This document shows positions 26,097 through 34,620 of a DNA stretch of 64,000 nucleotides, one piece after another. Position 1 is the first letter of the stretch; each line of letters opens with the position of its first letter. The translations under genes were made by a program, and so were the position numbers. The stretch is from Lysinibacillus fusiformis (GTDB taxonomy: Bacteria > Bacillota > Bacilli > Bacillales_A > Planococcaceae): NCBI GenBank assembly GCA_030027265.1, contig JASENG010000003.1:1-64000 (forward strand). The letters run 5' to 3'. The notes under the pieces are model-generated. The model saw only the letters and a program-made list of their open reading frames with translations, did not search any database and was not told where the DNA came from.

Positions 26097-27227
26097 TCAA
26101 TATGAGCGAACTGGTGAAATCAGATGAAGATAAGAAGAATTATCAAGCGGTTCTATTAGAACTGCTCTCATCGAACCGCCAAAACTTAGTCTTATTTCTT
26201 CGTCTTTGATTTCTTTTAAGGCATCTATCAAAAATGTTCCATCAAGCGAGATACTTAGATTGTTTTCACCACTAAGTGCTTTAATCGTTTGAGTTTCTTC
26301 TATTGTCCCAATTTGAGATGAATTTGAAGAAATCCTGATTTTTGTACCATCTTTGATCTCTAAATGTACATTGTTATTTCTCCATTCACTTGCAAATAGG
26401 CTTGCTCTATCTATACCCTCTAATAATTTTCTAGTATTAAGAGTAATAGTAGTCTTCGATTTATTTGGAAATAACCCTAGAATATTAGGATAATTCCCTT
26501 CAATTAACCTGGAATAAAGAGAAGTAGTATTTGATTTAAATACCATATAGCTGTCTGAAGCAAATATATGCGTTACTCCTTGTTCCTTATTTATTAAATT
26601 TGTCCATTCATTTAAACTATGACCTGGAACAATAAATGATCCATTTATATTGGATTCCACTACGCTTTTCCTTAACGCAAGGCGCTGAGAATTTGTTGCA
26701 ACACATGTAAGCTGGTTATCTTCGAACGACAAATTTATTCCTGTCAAAACAGGTCTAGTATCACTTTTTGAGACTGCAAACACTGTTTGTTTAATTATTT
26801 CGATTAAATCCATACTTGGAATTTTTATGTAATTTGCTTCGTCAATTTGAGGTAAATTTGGGTACTTTTCAGCATTAAACCCATACATTTTAGTCACAAT
26901 TTCTTCGGAACGAATTGTCACCAAATGTTTTTCATCTACTCTAATATGTATTTTACCTTGCAATTTTTCTACAATTTCATTTAAATATTTTGCAGAAATA
27001 ACAACGCTTCCTGTCTCAAAAACTTCCAACACATCTGATCCATCGCTTGTTAAAGGAATAACCTTTTCAATCGAAATATCTGAGTTGCTTCCAACTAGGA
27101 TTAAACAATTATCGTCTGCAACAATCTTAATACCTGTCAAAATAGGGAAAGGCGTTTTTAACTTTATTGCTTTATTAACATCTGAAATAGCTCTTTTAAA
27201 ACATTCATGATCAATAATAAATTCCAT
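26097..27227 (-). CDS. dnaN: DNA polymerase III beta subunit (sliding clamp) paralogue
   Basis: A 376-residue three-domain clamp. Domain landmarks: residues about 1-120 (VSARYLNEIVEKL-like helix), 125-245 (SDTRPVLTGINLSFEDN and TNSQRLALRK), 250-376, ending HLISPVRSY, which matches the usual C-terminal PVR-[TS]-Y of beta clamps. The ATG at 27227 follows GAGGTG by nine bases; the upstream GTG overlaps that ribosome site. It stands alone, away from dnaA and recF, so it is probably a second clamp beside the housekeeping copy. The sequence is diverged, but the fold seems complete. Confidence 0.92.
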   Translation of the reverse strand: MEFIIDHECFKRAISDVNKAIKLKTPFPILTGIKIVADDNCLILVGSNSDISIEKVIPLTSDGSDVLEVFETGSVVISAKYLNEIVEKLQGKIHIRVDEKHLVTIRSEEIVTKMYGFNAEKYPNLPQIDEANYIKIPSMDLIEIIKQTVFAVSKSDTRPVLTGINLSFEDNQLTCVATNSQRLALRKSVVESNINGSFIVPGHSLNEWTNLINKEQGVTHIFASDSYMVFKSNTTSLYSRLIEGNYPNILGLFPNKSKTTITLNTRKLLEGIDRASLFASEWRNNNVHLEIKDGTKIRISSNSSQIGTIEETQTIKALSGENNLSISLDGTFLIDALKEIKDEEIRLSFGGSMRAVLIEPLDNSSYLHLISPVRSY

Positions 27228-27390
27228 AAATAAATACACCTCATTATTATCGTTAATGAAATAAATTCGACAAATTAACTAATAATCCCTGTTACCTTGT
27301 TCTACTATCATGCTGCGTTGCTTTGAGTATAATCCTTGCAACCTCGATTGAACTAACGCTTTATATATTTGCTTTCCTCAATAAACTAAT

Positions 27391-27427
27391 GAAAAAAAGC
27401 ACCTTCCTTAATTTTCAGGAAAGCGCC
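27391..27427 (-). terminator. Rho-independent terminator (GGCGCTTTCCT family)
   Basis: GGCGCTTTCCTG pairs with AGGAAGGTGC, followed by TTTTTTTC on the minus strand. It closes the lipoprotein gene at 27518. Near-identical hairpins follow genes at 46355, 52297 and 53176. Confidence 0.75.
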
Positions 27428-27517
27428 AGATTGGGAATAGAATGGCTTACACATTCATTAATCAATTTGAAGACTATATTTCTCAATTAAAATAATTTGG
27501 AGTTACAAACCCGTCTG

Positions 27518-28297
27518 CTACTTAAATGTTACTAGCCAATTAAGTGTTTTGTCACCAAAATCTGTGAGTGTATATACGAAGTTTTGTTTTTGCCATTTTG
27601 CGAGGCTGCCGCTTTGTTCTGCATCGATATGCAAGTGCCCATACTGCTTTGGTATCGGCATAATATTCGTTTCCAAAAAATCTACCGTCTCTTTTGCTGT
27701 TGCTAAGCTTTCTTCTGCTTTTTCTGTAGTTGATCTTGCGGTAATAGCCCAGCGTCCTTCATTCCAGCTTGTAAATAATGAGCCTGCTCCTCCATCTTGA
27801 TACCCAGTTATGCCATGGCCTAAGTTGACAGTTTTACCATCCTTGAAAACGGTTTTATCTATTTCTTCACTTGCCGCTTCTGCCGTTTCAAATTTAGTAA
27901 TTTCTAAATGCCCGATGAATTGCCCGTTTTTTTTAATCTCTGGATCGTTTATAGCTAATTCTTTTTCGGTTTCATAAAAATCAAAAGTTGCTACATTCTC
28001 TTTTGAGAATGCGATAGCTGTTAAATACTTTCCTTGTGTGACAGGGAAATCACTAGGTAACGAAATGTCCCATTCACTAGGAATAAAGCTTTGGAAACTT
28101 CTTGATTCCGTATCGTTTTTACTTATTTCAACCTGCTCTTCGTTTTCTGCAGCTTGTTTTTCCTGCTGGCCGTTTGCCGAAGCTTCAACATCCTCTACTA
28201 TTTGTTCTTTATTCTCGGTTGGGAGCACTGATTCTTCTTCATTACCGCATGCAGTCATCACTCCAATGATAACGGAAAGTATCATTAGTTTTTCCAT
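27518..28297 (-). CDS. Lipoprotein of unknown function
   Basis: About 259 residues. Signal with lipobox: MEKLMILSVIIGVMTAC, lipid attachment at Cys17, then a Glu/Gln-rich low-complexity linker (about 20-75) and a globular domain with two aromatic strand regions. ATG 28297 is preceded by GGGAGGGG. Bound to the outer face of the membrane; partner unknown. Confidence 0.78.
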   Translation of the reverse strand: MEKLMILSVIIGVMTACGNEEESVLPTENKEQIVEDVEASANGQQEKQAAENEEQVEISKNDTESRSFQSFIPSEWDISLPSDFPVTQGKYLTAIAFSKENVATFDFYETEKELAINDPEIKKNGQFIGHLEITKFETAEAASEEIDKTVFKDGKTVNLGHGITGYQDGGAGSLFTSWNEGRWAITARSTTEKAEESLATAKETVDFLETNIMPIPKQYGHLHIDAEQSGSLAKWQKQNFVYTLTDFGDKTLNWLVTFK

Positions 28298-28406
28298 TGC
28301 AACCCCTCCCTTCAATTACTTAGTTAAGAATGTTTTTACCCTTTTTCAGATTTAATTGTATTATTAAATTTCCCTGTTTTTCTTTTCCCTAAACTTCTAT
28401 AGTCAG

Positions 28407-28441
28407 AAAAAAAGACGCATCTCCTATGAAAGAAATACGTC
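28407..28441 (-). terminator. Rho-independent terminator below the LysR remnant
   Basis: GACGTATTTC and GAGATGCGTC form a stem on the minus strand, followed by TTTTTTT. Confidence 0.7.
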
Positions 28442-28516
28442 CTATTGCATGATAAATGCAGACCCCTAGTCCCTGCTTAACATCTCAATAAATCTACTGA
28501 GAGTAATAGAATTATA

Positions 28517-28710
28517 TTATTTATCCTTTCGATAAATAAAGATTGTTTCTACCTTTCCAAACCTCTTGGGAATAATGTGTTCATTCAGCAAGTTTTCCTC
28601 CACATATTTCGCCACTACACTACGCGGCAATAAGCTTATCCCCAGTCCTGCCGACACGCAGCCGATAATTCCATCCAATGTTCCAAACTCCATGATTTTT
28701 TTGGAATGAC
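28517..28710 (-). pseudogene. LysR-type regulator, C-terminal remnant
   Basis: About 60 codons resemble the end of a LysR substrate-binding domain (IMEFGTLDGIIGCVSAGLGI, then SLLPRSVVAKYVEENLL, stop at 28517). Upstream the frame is closed by TGA and the N-terminal HTH part is gone. A run of seven A's marks the edge. It stands divergent to the MFS gene at 28798, where an intact regulator is normally found, so this is a decayed local regulator. Confidence 0.78.
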
Positions 28711-28797
28711 TCCTTCATGATGTTTATAGAATTTTCAATTAATGGGAGGTGAGACATTGAATAAACATCCTATCTTATTTTTGGTTGAATTTTTTCT

Positions 28798-29934
28798 TTG
28801 ATGATTGCCATGGGAATTGGAAGATTTGCTTATACGCCCATTTTGCCACTTATGCAAAATGCTCTTTCATTTACTGACTCTTTAGCTGGCTATCTTGCCT
28901 CAAGCAATTATGCCGGCTATTTGGCTGGGGCCGTTTTAGCGGGCGTCCTCCCCTTGAAAAAACATAAAACCAAATATTTAAGAGTCAGCCTCATTTTTAG
29001 CGTTATCACTACCTTTTGCATGGGGCTTTCCAGTTCTTACGTTTTAATGCTAATCCTTCGTTTCCTTTCTGGAGTAGCAAGTGCATTCATTTTTGTTTTA
29101 GCGTCCACTATTGTATTAGATAAACTAGCTGCTGCTGGCAAAACAAATTGGTCGGGTGTTTTTTATTCAGGAGTTGGAGTCGGCATCTTCTTTTCAACAC
29201 TTTTCATACCAAGTTTAAACAGCCTTTTCGGGTGGAAGGGTGTATGGATTGGACTAGCCATTGTGAGTACAGTTCTTGCAATCTTTGTTTGGTTGTGGCT
29301 AAAAGATTCCCCTGTCGAGATAAGAAAAATGGAAAAACAACTTATTACAGTTCAAGTGCCCCCTCTTAAATGGCTTCCTTGGTTAATGATTGCCTATGGG
29401 CTGGAAGGGTTGGGTTATATTGTTACAGGTACATTCATTGTAACCATTGCAGAGAACACTTCAGGTTTTAGCTTGAATTCATCCTTAGTTTGGATTGTTG
29501 TTGGGTTAGGCGCGATTCCATCTTGTATTATTTGGTCTACGCTTGCCAAAAAGTCCGGATTTGTAAAATCATTAATCTTTTCGATGATGGTGCAGGGTGC
29601 TGGTATTGCTCTGCCTGTGTTTTCGTCAACTCAAATCTCCCTTCTAATAAGTGCATTATTATTTGGAGCAACATTTATGGGGATTACCACTCTTGCTACA
29701 ACATTAGCTCGGCAAATGAGTCCGGCAAATAGCAGTCGACTCATCAGTTATCTTACTGCCATTTATGCAATCGGCCAAATGATCGGACCAACAATTACCG
29801 GCGTTTTAACATCTTACACTCAAAGTTTTAATACATCACTGATTGGGGCAGCCGGCGTTGTATTCATTGGAGCAATGCTTTTGATAAGTGGGATACGATT
29901 TGAAAGGAATATAGAAACTTCATTATCTAAATAA
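28798..29934 (+). CDS. YbfB/YjiJ family MFS transporter, N-terminus probably frameshifted
   Basis: 378 residues with about 12 helices. The start MIAMGIGRFAYTPILPLMQ is the signature of the YbfB/YjiJ group. This ATG has no ribosome site. A good one, GGGAGGTGAG, precedes TTG 28757, which reads MNKHPILFLVEFF and then hits TGA. One extra T in the run at 28791-28796 would join both frames as EFFSLMIAMGIGRF, so the gene has probably lost one T. Either translation starts weakly at 28798, or the gene is inactive, or the base is a sequencing error. The adjacent LysR is also broken. Confidence 0.82.
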   Translation: MMIAMGIGRFAYTPILPLMQNALSFTDSLAGYLASSNYAGYLAGAVLAGVLPLKKHKTKYLRVSLIFSVITTFCMGLSSSYVLMLILRFLSGVASAFIFVLASTIVLDKLAAAGKTNWSGVFYSGVGVGIFFSTLFIPSLNSLFGWKGVWIGLAIVSTVLAIFVWLWLKDSPVEIRKMEKQLITVQVPPLKWLPWLMIAYGLEGLGYIVTGTFIVTIAENTSGFSLNSSLVWIVVGLGAIPSCIIWSTLAKKSGFVKSLIFSMMVQGAGIALPVFSSTQISLLISALLFGATFMGITTLATTLARQMSPANSSRLISYLTAIYAIGQMIGPTITGVLTSYTQSFNTSLIGAAGVVFIGAMLLISGIRFERNIETSLSK

Positions 29935-29958
29935 AAAATTGAAAAGAGGGAAAACGTT

Positions 29959-30162
29959 ATGCCATATGTAAATATCAAAATCACAAATGAAAGGGTTACA
30001 CCTGAAAAAAAGGCAGCTCTGATTAAAGGAGCAACACAATTGCTGGTTGATGTATTAGATAAAAATCCCAATACAACTGTCGTAGTGATTGATGAGGTTG
30101 ATACCGATAATTGGGGTATTGCAGGAGAATCAATCACAGTTCGCAGAAAGAAGGGTCAGTAA
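29959..30162 (+). CDS. 4-oxalocrotonate tautomerase family protein
   Basis: A 67-residue protein whose second residue is Pro, which becomes the catalytic N-terminal proline after removal of Met (MPYVNIKIT). Other family landmarks are ALIKGATQLLVDVL and a C-terminal NWGIAGESITVRR. Members interconvert keto-enol tautomers or catalyse related reactions. It is 25 bp after the MFS gene and probably cotranscribed. AAGAGGGAAAACG lies before the ATG. Confidence 0.92.
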   Translation: MPYVNIKITNERVTPEKKAALIKGATQLLVDVLDKNPNTTVVVIDEVDTDNWGIAGESITVRRKKGQ

Positions 30163-30263
30163 ATACTTGCTGTTTTAGCATTGAAAATAATAGTTGTAGC
30201 TTTAGAATAAAGTTTGATCAAAAACGACCCACAGACCTATATTTTAAATTAAAATTAAAAGAG

Positions 30264-30305
30264 CCCGTTTTGAAAAAAGTTTGTTCAAAACGGGTTAATT
30301 CTTTG
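30264..30305 (+). terminator. Rho-independent terminator after the tautomerase
   Basis: The perfect 11-bp stem CCCGTTTTGAA/TTCAAAACGGG (30264-30294) is followed by a T-rich run. Confidence 0.8.
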
Positions 30306-30438
30306 TGAAACACTGTTCAATTTTATAAAAAAGTTTGATCATTTCCTACTGTAGATCTTCCGCAATCGCGTCCAATTGTTGAAGAGCGATATCAAACTGA
30401 AGTTCTCTTCAGTTTAAGTAGGTTTTTTACAATTTTTA

Positions 30439-31440
30439 CTAACGAAAAGTGTCAGCCACTAAATTACTAAATTCTCTTAAATAGTAAAGATAATTATCTC
30501 CTCCATAGTTGTATCGCTTATTATACATTTTAACTACAACAACATTATATTCAGGAATCACTAGAAGAGTTGGTCCTGTTATTCCTAGAATTTGATAAGA
30601 ACCTTTTGGAACACGTTCCCCAAGTTCACTGTAAACAGCAGGAGCACCTTGCACATACCAAAATAATCCATTTTTAGGCAATTTATTGTTTTTGTAAATT
30701 GGGCTTTGAATTTGAGTCGCAATTTCAATCACTTCTTGCGGAACAATTTGTTTCCCATTTATTAATCCTTTGTTTAAATGGAGATTTCCCCATTGTGCAA
30801 ACTCTCGTGCAGTAGTATGAAGGTTTGATTCAGTTCCATCATTAAAACGGCCCAATTTATACGAACCTTCGATATTTGAATTAGTAATTTCTTTTACTAA
30901 AGCATCATTCTCCTTTGTGTGCCAAGCTGTTTCCTTCATATCCAAAGGTAAAAAAACTCTTTCATTCAAAAGCTCTGTAAAACTCTTATTAAAAAGTCTA
31001 TTCACCAACCAGGTCATCATTGATACATTTATTCCTCTATAAGCCCAACTTCGACCTGGTTCGAACTCTCTAAAAATAGTGCCATCTTCTCTTTCATGTA
31101 ATCCGTGTGAATGAGTTACTAAGTGTCTTATTGTTGTTTTTCCAAGTAATTTTTCATCTATTCCATCAAAATAATCAACTGCATAGTCATCAAGGCATTT
31201 GATTTTCCCTTCATGAAGAGCATAAGCGATTACTAACCCTAGATAGCTTTTTCTTGCAGAAGCTACGTTAAATTGAGAGGAATACGTGATTGGAGCTGCC
31301 TCAACAGAATTAGAATGATTACCATTATAGTATTCTAGTATGACTCTATTCTCCCTAAGTATATATAATGATGACGCACTACTCTTATTTTTTTCTTTTA
31401 TATTTTCAACCCAAGTAATTAACTTTTCGAATTTTTTCAA
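30439..31440 (-). CDS. Serine hydrolase (beta-lactamase family)
   Basis: A 333-residue class-C beta-lactamase-like hydrolase without signal peptide. SxxK is at 61-64 (SARK), the family loop LLGKTTIRHLVTHSHGLHE follows at about 98-116, a WAYRGINVSMM segment stands where YxN is normally found (Tyr134), and the C-terminal strand is near 285 (ILGITGPTLLVIP). Such proteins are often esterases or D-amino-acid peptidases, not antibiotic resistance enzymes. Cytoplasmic location is suggested by the lack of a signal. Confidence 0.88.
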   Translation of the reverse strand: MKKFEKLITWVENIKEKNKSSASSLYILRENRVILEYYNGNHSNSVEAAPITYSSQFNVASARKSYLGLVIAYALHEGKIKCLDDYAVDYFDGIDEKLLGKTTIRHLVTHSHGLHEREDGTIFREFEPGRSWAYRGINVSMMTWLVNRLFNKSFTELLNERVFLPLDMKETAWHTKENDALVKEITNSNIEGSYKLGRFNDGTESNLHTTAREFAQWGNLHLNKGLINGKQIVPQEVIEIATQIQSPIYKNNKLPKNGLFWYVQGAPAVYSELGERVPKGSYQILGITGPTLLVIPEYNVVVVKMYNKRYNYGGDNYLYYLREFSNLVADTFR

Positions 31441-31640
31441 TATTGATCCCTTTTTTCCAATCTTTAAGCTTTATTTTTATTTTCTGTACTAATTATTCTA
31501 AATCCTTCTTATGATATATTCATATAAATAACTCTAAAACACCTTCCAAACATTGATGTTATTGCATTGTTGATTTTTTAGAACATTTGACCAGATTTTA
31601 TTATAAAATTACTGAACTTTATTTCAAAGCTACAATAGTG

Positions 31641-31690
31641 AGCAAAAAGGAAGATCTATCCCTAGACGATCTTCTCTTTTTGCTTTTTAT
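31641..31690. terminator. Bidirectional terminator hairpin
   Basis: AGCAAAAAGGAAGATC pairs with GATCTTCTCTTTTTGCT. T runs follow on both strands. It lies in the 366-bp gap 31441-31807, where I see no gene. Confidence 0.7.
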
Positions 31691-31807
31691 GTAGCAGCTT
31701 CCATAAACTATATTTGAGCTGAATAAATCTATTCTATCTTAAAAAGTATCTAGCAAATTAAGTTGTTGGGCTTTCGCGAAAGCTAAATTAAGAATAGCAA
31801 TCCTGTT

Positions 31808-32194
31808 TTAGTTGTTTGGCTCCAATTTAGAAATTAGCTGTTTTGCCGTTTCAAAATTAAAGATTACGTAGCCTGATTTTTCAAAATCAAAGGAATAAGG
31901 CACAAACTTTTGTGCTTTAACCAAGAACCATACTGTATATGTATCGGTAGATTCCCAGTACCAAGAAGCAAAAGGAATCTTCTCGGAACTGATAATCATG
32001 CCTGCTTCCTCCATCGATTCACGTTCCAGCGCTTCTTCGATACTTTCTTCACCTTCCAATCTTCCACCGATTGTAGTCAATAATTGCTCTTCCTTGTCCC
32101 ACGCCATAACTATAGAACCGTTTTCCATTATCGGCATACAATGTACACCAGCGATTTTTTTATCTTTTGGCAAAACCGATATCTCTTTCAACAT
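31808..32194 (-). CDS. Nudix hydrolase
   Basis: A 128-residue Nudix protein with box GGRLEGEESIEEALERESME plus EAG at about residues 43-65, followed by the FASWYWESTDTYTVWFL region. The rest is short. ATG 32194 follows GGAGGGATAG. Substrate unknown. Confidence 0.9.
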   Translation of the reverse strand: MLKEISVLPKDKKIAGVHCMPIMENGSIVMAWDKEEQLLTTIGGRLEGEESIEEALERESMEEAGMIISSEKIPFASWYWESTDTYTVWFLVKAQKFVPYSFDFEKSGYVIFNFETAKQLISKLEPNN

Positions 32195-32292
32195 TTTCTA
32201 TCCCTCCAATCGAACTATTTAACTCTGTATTTTAAATAGTTCAATATTCAGAGCAGTGAATCCTTCTTGTATTATTTTTGCTATAAGAGAAA

Positions 32293-32334
32293 TAAAAAAG
32301 ATACTATAAGCTGCATTATCCAGCCAATAGTATC
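32293..32334 (-). terminator. Rho-independent terminator of the hut operon
   Basis: GATACTAT/ATAGTATC stem (32300-32307 with 32327-32334) followed by TTTTTTATTT on the minus strand, 50 bp after hutG. Confidence 0.75.
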
Positions 32335-32381
32335 CTCTTTTAAATTTATGAAAATTGCACAAGCCGTTGAAAAAATTTCCA

Positions 32382-33362
32382 TTACCGTTTTCCCGACTGC
32401 AAAATTCGGCCTGTTACAAATTGCAGCCATGCATATACCCCGGTTTTAACCGTTTGCGCTACCCCCGAATCTTTGCTTGGATCCAGACAAACAAAATCAA
32501 TATGCTTAACAGACGCATGCTTTCCAATTTCAAGTAAACTATCAAATAGTTCAATAGTTGTCATCCCACCTGGAGTGGACGCCGGAACACCTGGCGCAAC
32601 TGATATATCAAGTACATCCATATCAACCGTTACGTAAATGCGATCAACTTTTGCCGTTAGTCGCTCGAGCGCTTCCTGGATTGTTTTGTTCAACCCGTTT
32701 TTCCGCGCTTGCTTTAATGTTACCATTTCAATATTGTGTTCGTTTGCATAATCAATCAGCTGCTTTGCATTAAAGTAGCCATGCAGACCAATATTGACGA
32801 CATGCTCTCCTTTAACAATCCTGCCATCAATTAGTTGCCTAATGGGTGTTCCGTTTGCCGGTCCTAATTCTTTTGGATCTCTGACATCAAGATGCGTATC
32901 AAGCTGCAAGATTCCAATGGTTTCATTTGAAAAGACTTCTTTAATTCCGCGAACTGCACATGCGGTTGTGGAATGGTCACCGCCAATCATACATAAGGTT
33001 GTGCTAGGATAGTGTTTTGCTAAGTATTTTGATGTCTCTTGTATCCGTTGATGTGATAAAAGAATATCTGTCATATGCATTGCCACATCTCCTGCATCTG
33101 CTGCCAGGTAACTGGTTAAATCAACTTTTTCGTCCAAATTATACGTCGCAAAGCCTTTCCATGCTCGTCGAAACTCTGTTGGGTAAAGGGACGCTCCGGA
33201 CACACTAATCGATGATCTTGAGATGGGTGCACCGTAAAGTATCATTTCAGGTGTATGTTTTATGTTTTTAAGCTGCTGAATCCAATGATGAACAGAAGCT
33301 GATTGATTTTCCTCTGGTAGATTCCATAACCATTCAGGTTCCTGAAGCCAATGCTCGCTCAT
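32382..33362 (-). CDS. hutG: Formimidoylglutamase
   Basis: A 326-residue arginase-fold enzyme hydrolysing N-formimino-L-glutamate to L-glutamate and formamide, the last step of histidine breakdown. Manganese-binding motifs are MIGGDHSTT, LQLDTHLDVRD and VDMDVLDISVAPG. The C-terminal GKHASVKHIDFVCLDPSKD segment is typical of HutG. Last gene of the hut operon, two bases after hutI; ribosome site GGTGG before ATG 33362. Confidence 0.96.
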   Translation of the reverse strand: MSEHWLQEPEWLWNLPEENQSASVHHWIQQLKNIKHTPEMILYGAPISRSSISVSGASLYPTEFRRAWKGFATYNLDEKVDLTSYLAADAGDVAMHMTDILLSHQRIQETSKYLAKHYPSTTLCMIGGDHSTTACAVRGIKEVFSNETIGILQLDTHLDVRDPKELGPANGTPIRQLIDGRIVKGEHVVNIGLHGYFNAKQLIDYANEHNIEMVTLKQARKNGLNKTIQEALERLTAKVDRIYVTVDMDVLDISVAPGVPASTPGGMTTIELFDSLLEIGKHASVKHIDFVCLDPSKDSGVAQTVKTGVYAWLQFVTGRILQSGKR

Positions 33363-33363
33363 A

Positions 33364-34620
33364 TTACACCACCTTTACTCCTTTTTTCCATACAGATTTC
33401 ACATGGTTTACTCCAAATAAATATTGCAGTTCCTGATAACTTTTCGTATTCCATAACACGATATCCGCTAGTTTCCCCACCTCAAGGGACCCCACTTGTT
33501 CCTGTCGGTTGATGGCACAAGCCGCATTATAAGTTGCTGCCGTTAAGCTTTCGGCAGGAGTAAGACGCATTGAAATACAAGCTAAATTCATGACAAGCGG
33601 CATCGAGGTTGTTGGTGAAGAGCCTGGATTGCAATCTGTAGAAATCGCCACAGCTACACCCTCATCGATCATTTTTCTGCCCTGTGCTGCTTGTTCCCGT
33701 AAATACAAGGCTGTCGCAGGGAGTAAACATGCGATTGTTCCTGATTTCGCCATAGCCTGTATGCCTGCTTCTGATGCTTTTAACAAATGCTCTGCTGAAA
33801 TAGCCCCTATTTTTGCTGCTAATTCTGCCCCACCATAAGACTCGATTTCATCTGCATGGATTTTCGGGATGAGTCCGAAATGTTTTCCTGCTTCTAAAAT
33901 CCGCTCTGCTTGTTCTGGTGTATACACACCTTTTTCACAAAACACATCATTAAACTCTGCTAATTTTTCCTCCGCTATTACCGGGAGCATGTCACGAATC
34001 AAATAATCTACAAATTCATCTTCTCGTTCTTTAAAGTCTGGCGGTACTGCATGGGCGCCCATGAAAGTCGGAACGATATCAATCATATGCTGTTCCTGCA
34101 GCCTTTTCATTACCCGCAATTGCTTCAGCTCTGTTTCGAGATTCATCCCGTAACCGCTTTTCCCTTCAACCGTTGTCACCCCATGGGCTAGAAAGGAGTC
34201 GAGACGGCGTATAGTTTGCTCGAACAGCTCATCTTCTGTTGCTTCTCTTGTCATCCGGGTTGTCGCGTGAATTCCTCCACCTGCATTCATAATATCCATA
34301 TAGGCTGCACCTTGAAGACGCATTTCGAATTCATGTTCACGACTCCCCCCATAAACCACATGTGTATGGGGATCGACTAATCCAGGTGTGACTAAATGAT
34401 TCATGGCATTTACAATTTCTGCTTCATCGCCTCTTTTTGAATAGTGTTTTTCAAGCTCTTTTGTTGTGCCTACAGCCTGTATAATCCCATCCTCAATCCA
34501 CAAGCTGCCGTCTTCGATTATACCGAGATCAGACATCGCTTCTTTACTGCGTGGACCCTTTACATCGGATGCAAGTGTTGCCAATTGTGCTGCGTGCTTT
34601 ATCCAGATAGGTTTTGTCAT
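33364..34620 (-). CDS. hutI: Imidazolonepropionase
   Basis: A 418-residue amidohydrolase converting 4-imidazolone-5-propionate to N-formimino-L-glutamate. Metal site HTHVVYGGSREHEFE near residue 80, then KIHADEIESYGGAELA and AISTDCNPGSSPT near the C-terminus, all typical of HutI. Its start overlaps the hutU stop by one base, giving tight translational coupling. Confidence 0.97.
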   Translation of the reverse strand: MTKPIWIKHAAQLATLASDVKGPRSKEAMSDLGIIEDGSLWIEDGIIQAVGTTKELEKHYSKRGDEAEIVNAMNHLVTPGLVDPHTHVVYGGSREHEFEMRLQGAAYMDIMNAGGGIHATTRMTREATEDELFEQTIRRLDSFLAHGVTTVEGKSGYGMNLETELKQLRVMKRLQEQHMIDIVPTFMGAHAVPPDFKEREDEFVDYLIRDMLPVIAEEKLAEFNDVFCEKGVYTPEQAERILEAGKHFGLIPKIHADEIESYGGAELAAKIGAISAEHLLKASEAGIQAMAKSGTIACLLPATALYLREQAAQGRKMIDEGVAVAISTDCNPGSSPTTSMPLVMNLACISMRLTPAESLTAATYNAACAINRQEQVGSLEVGKLADIVLWNTKSYQELQYLFGVNHVKSVWKKGVKVV

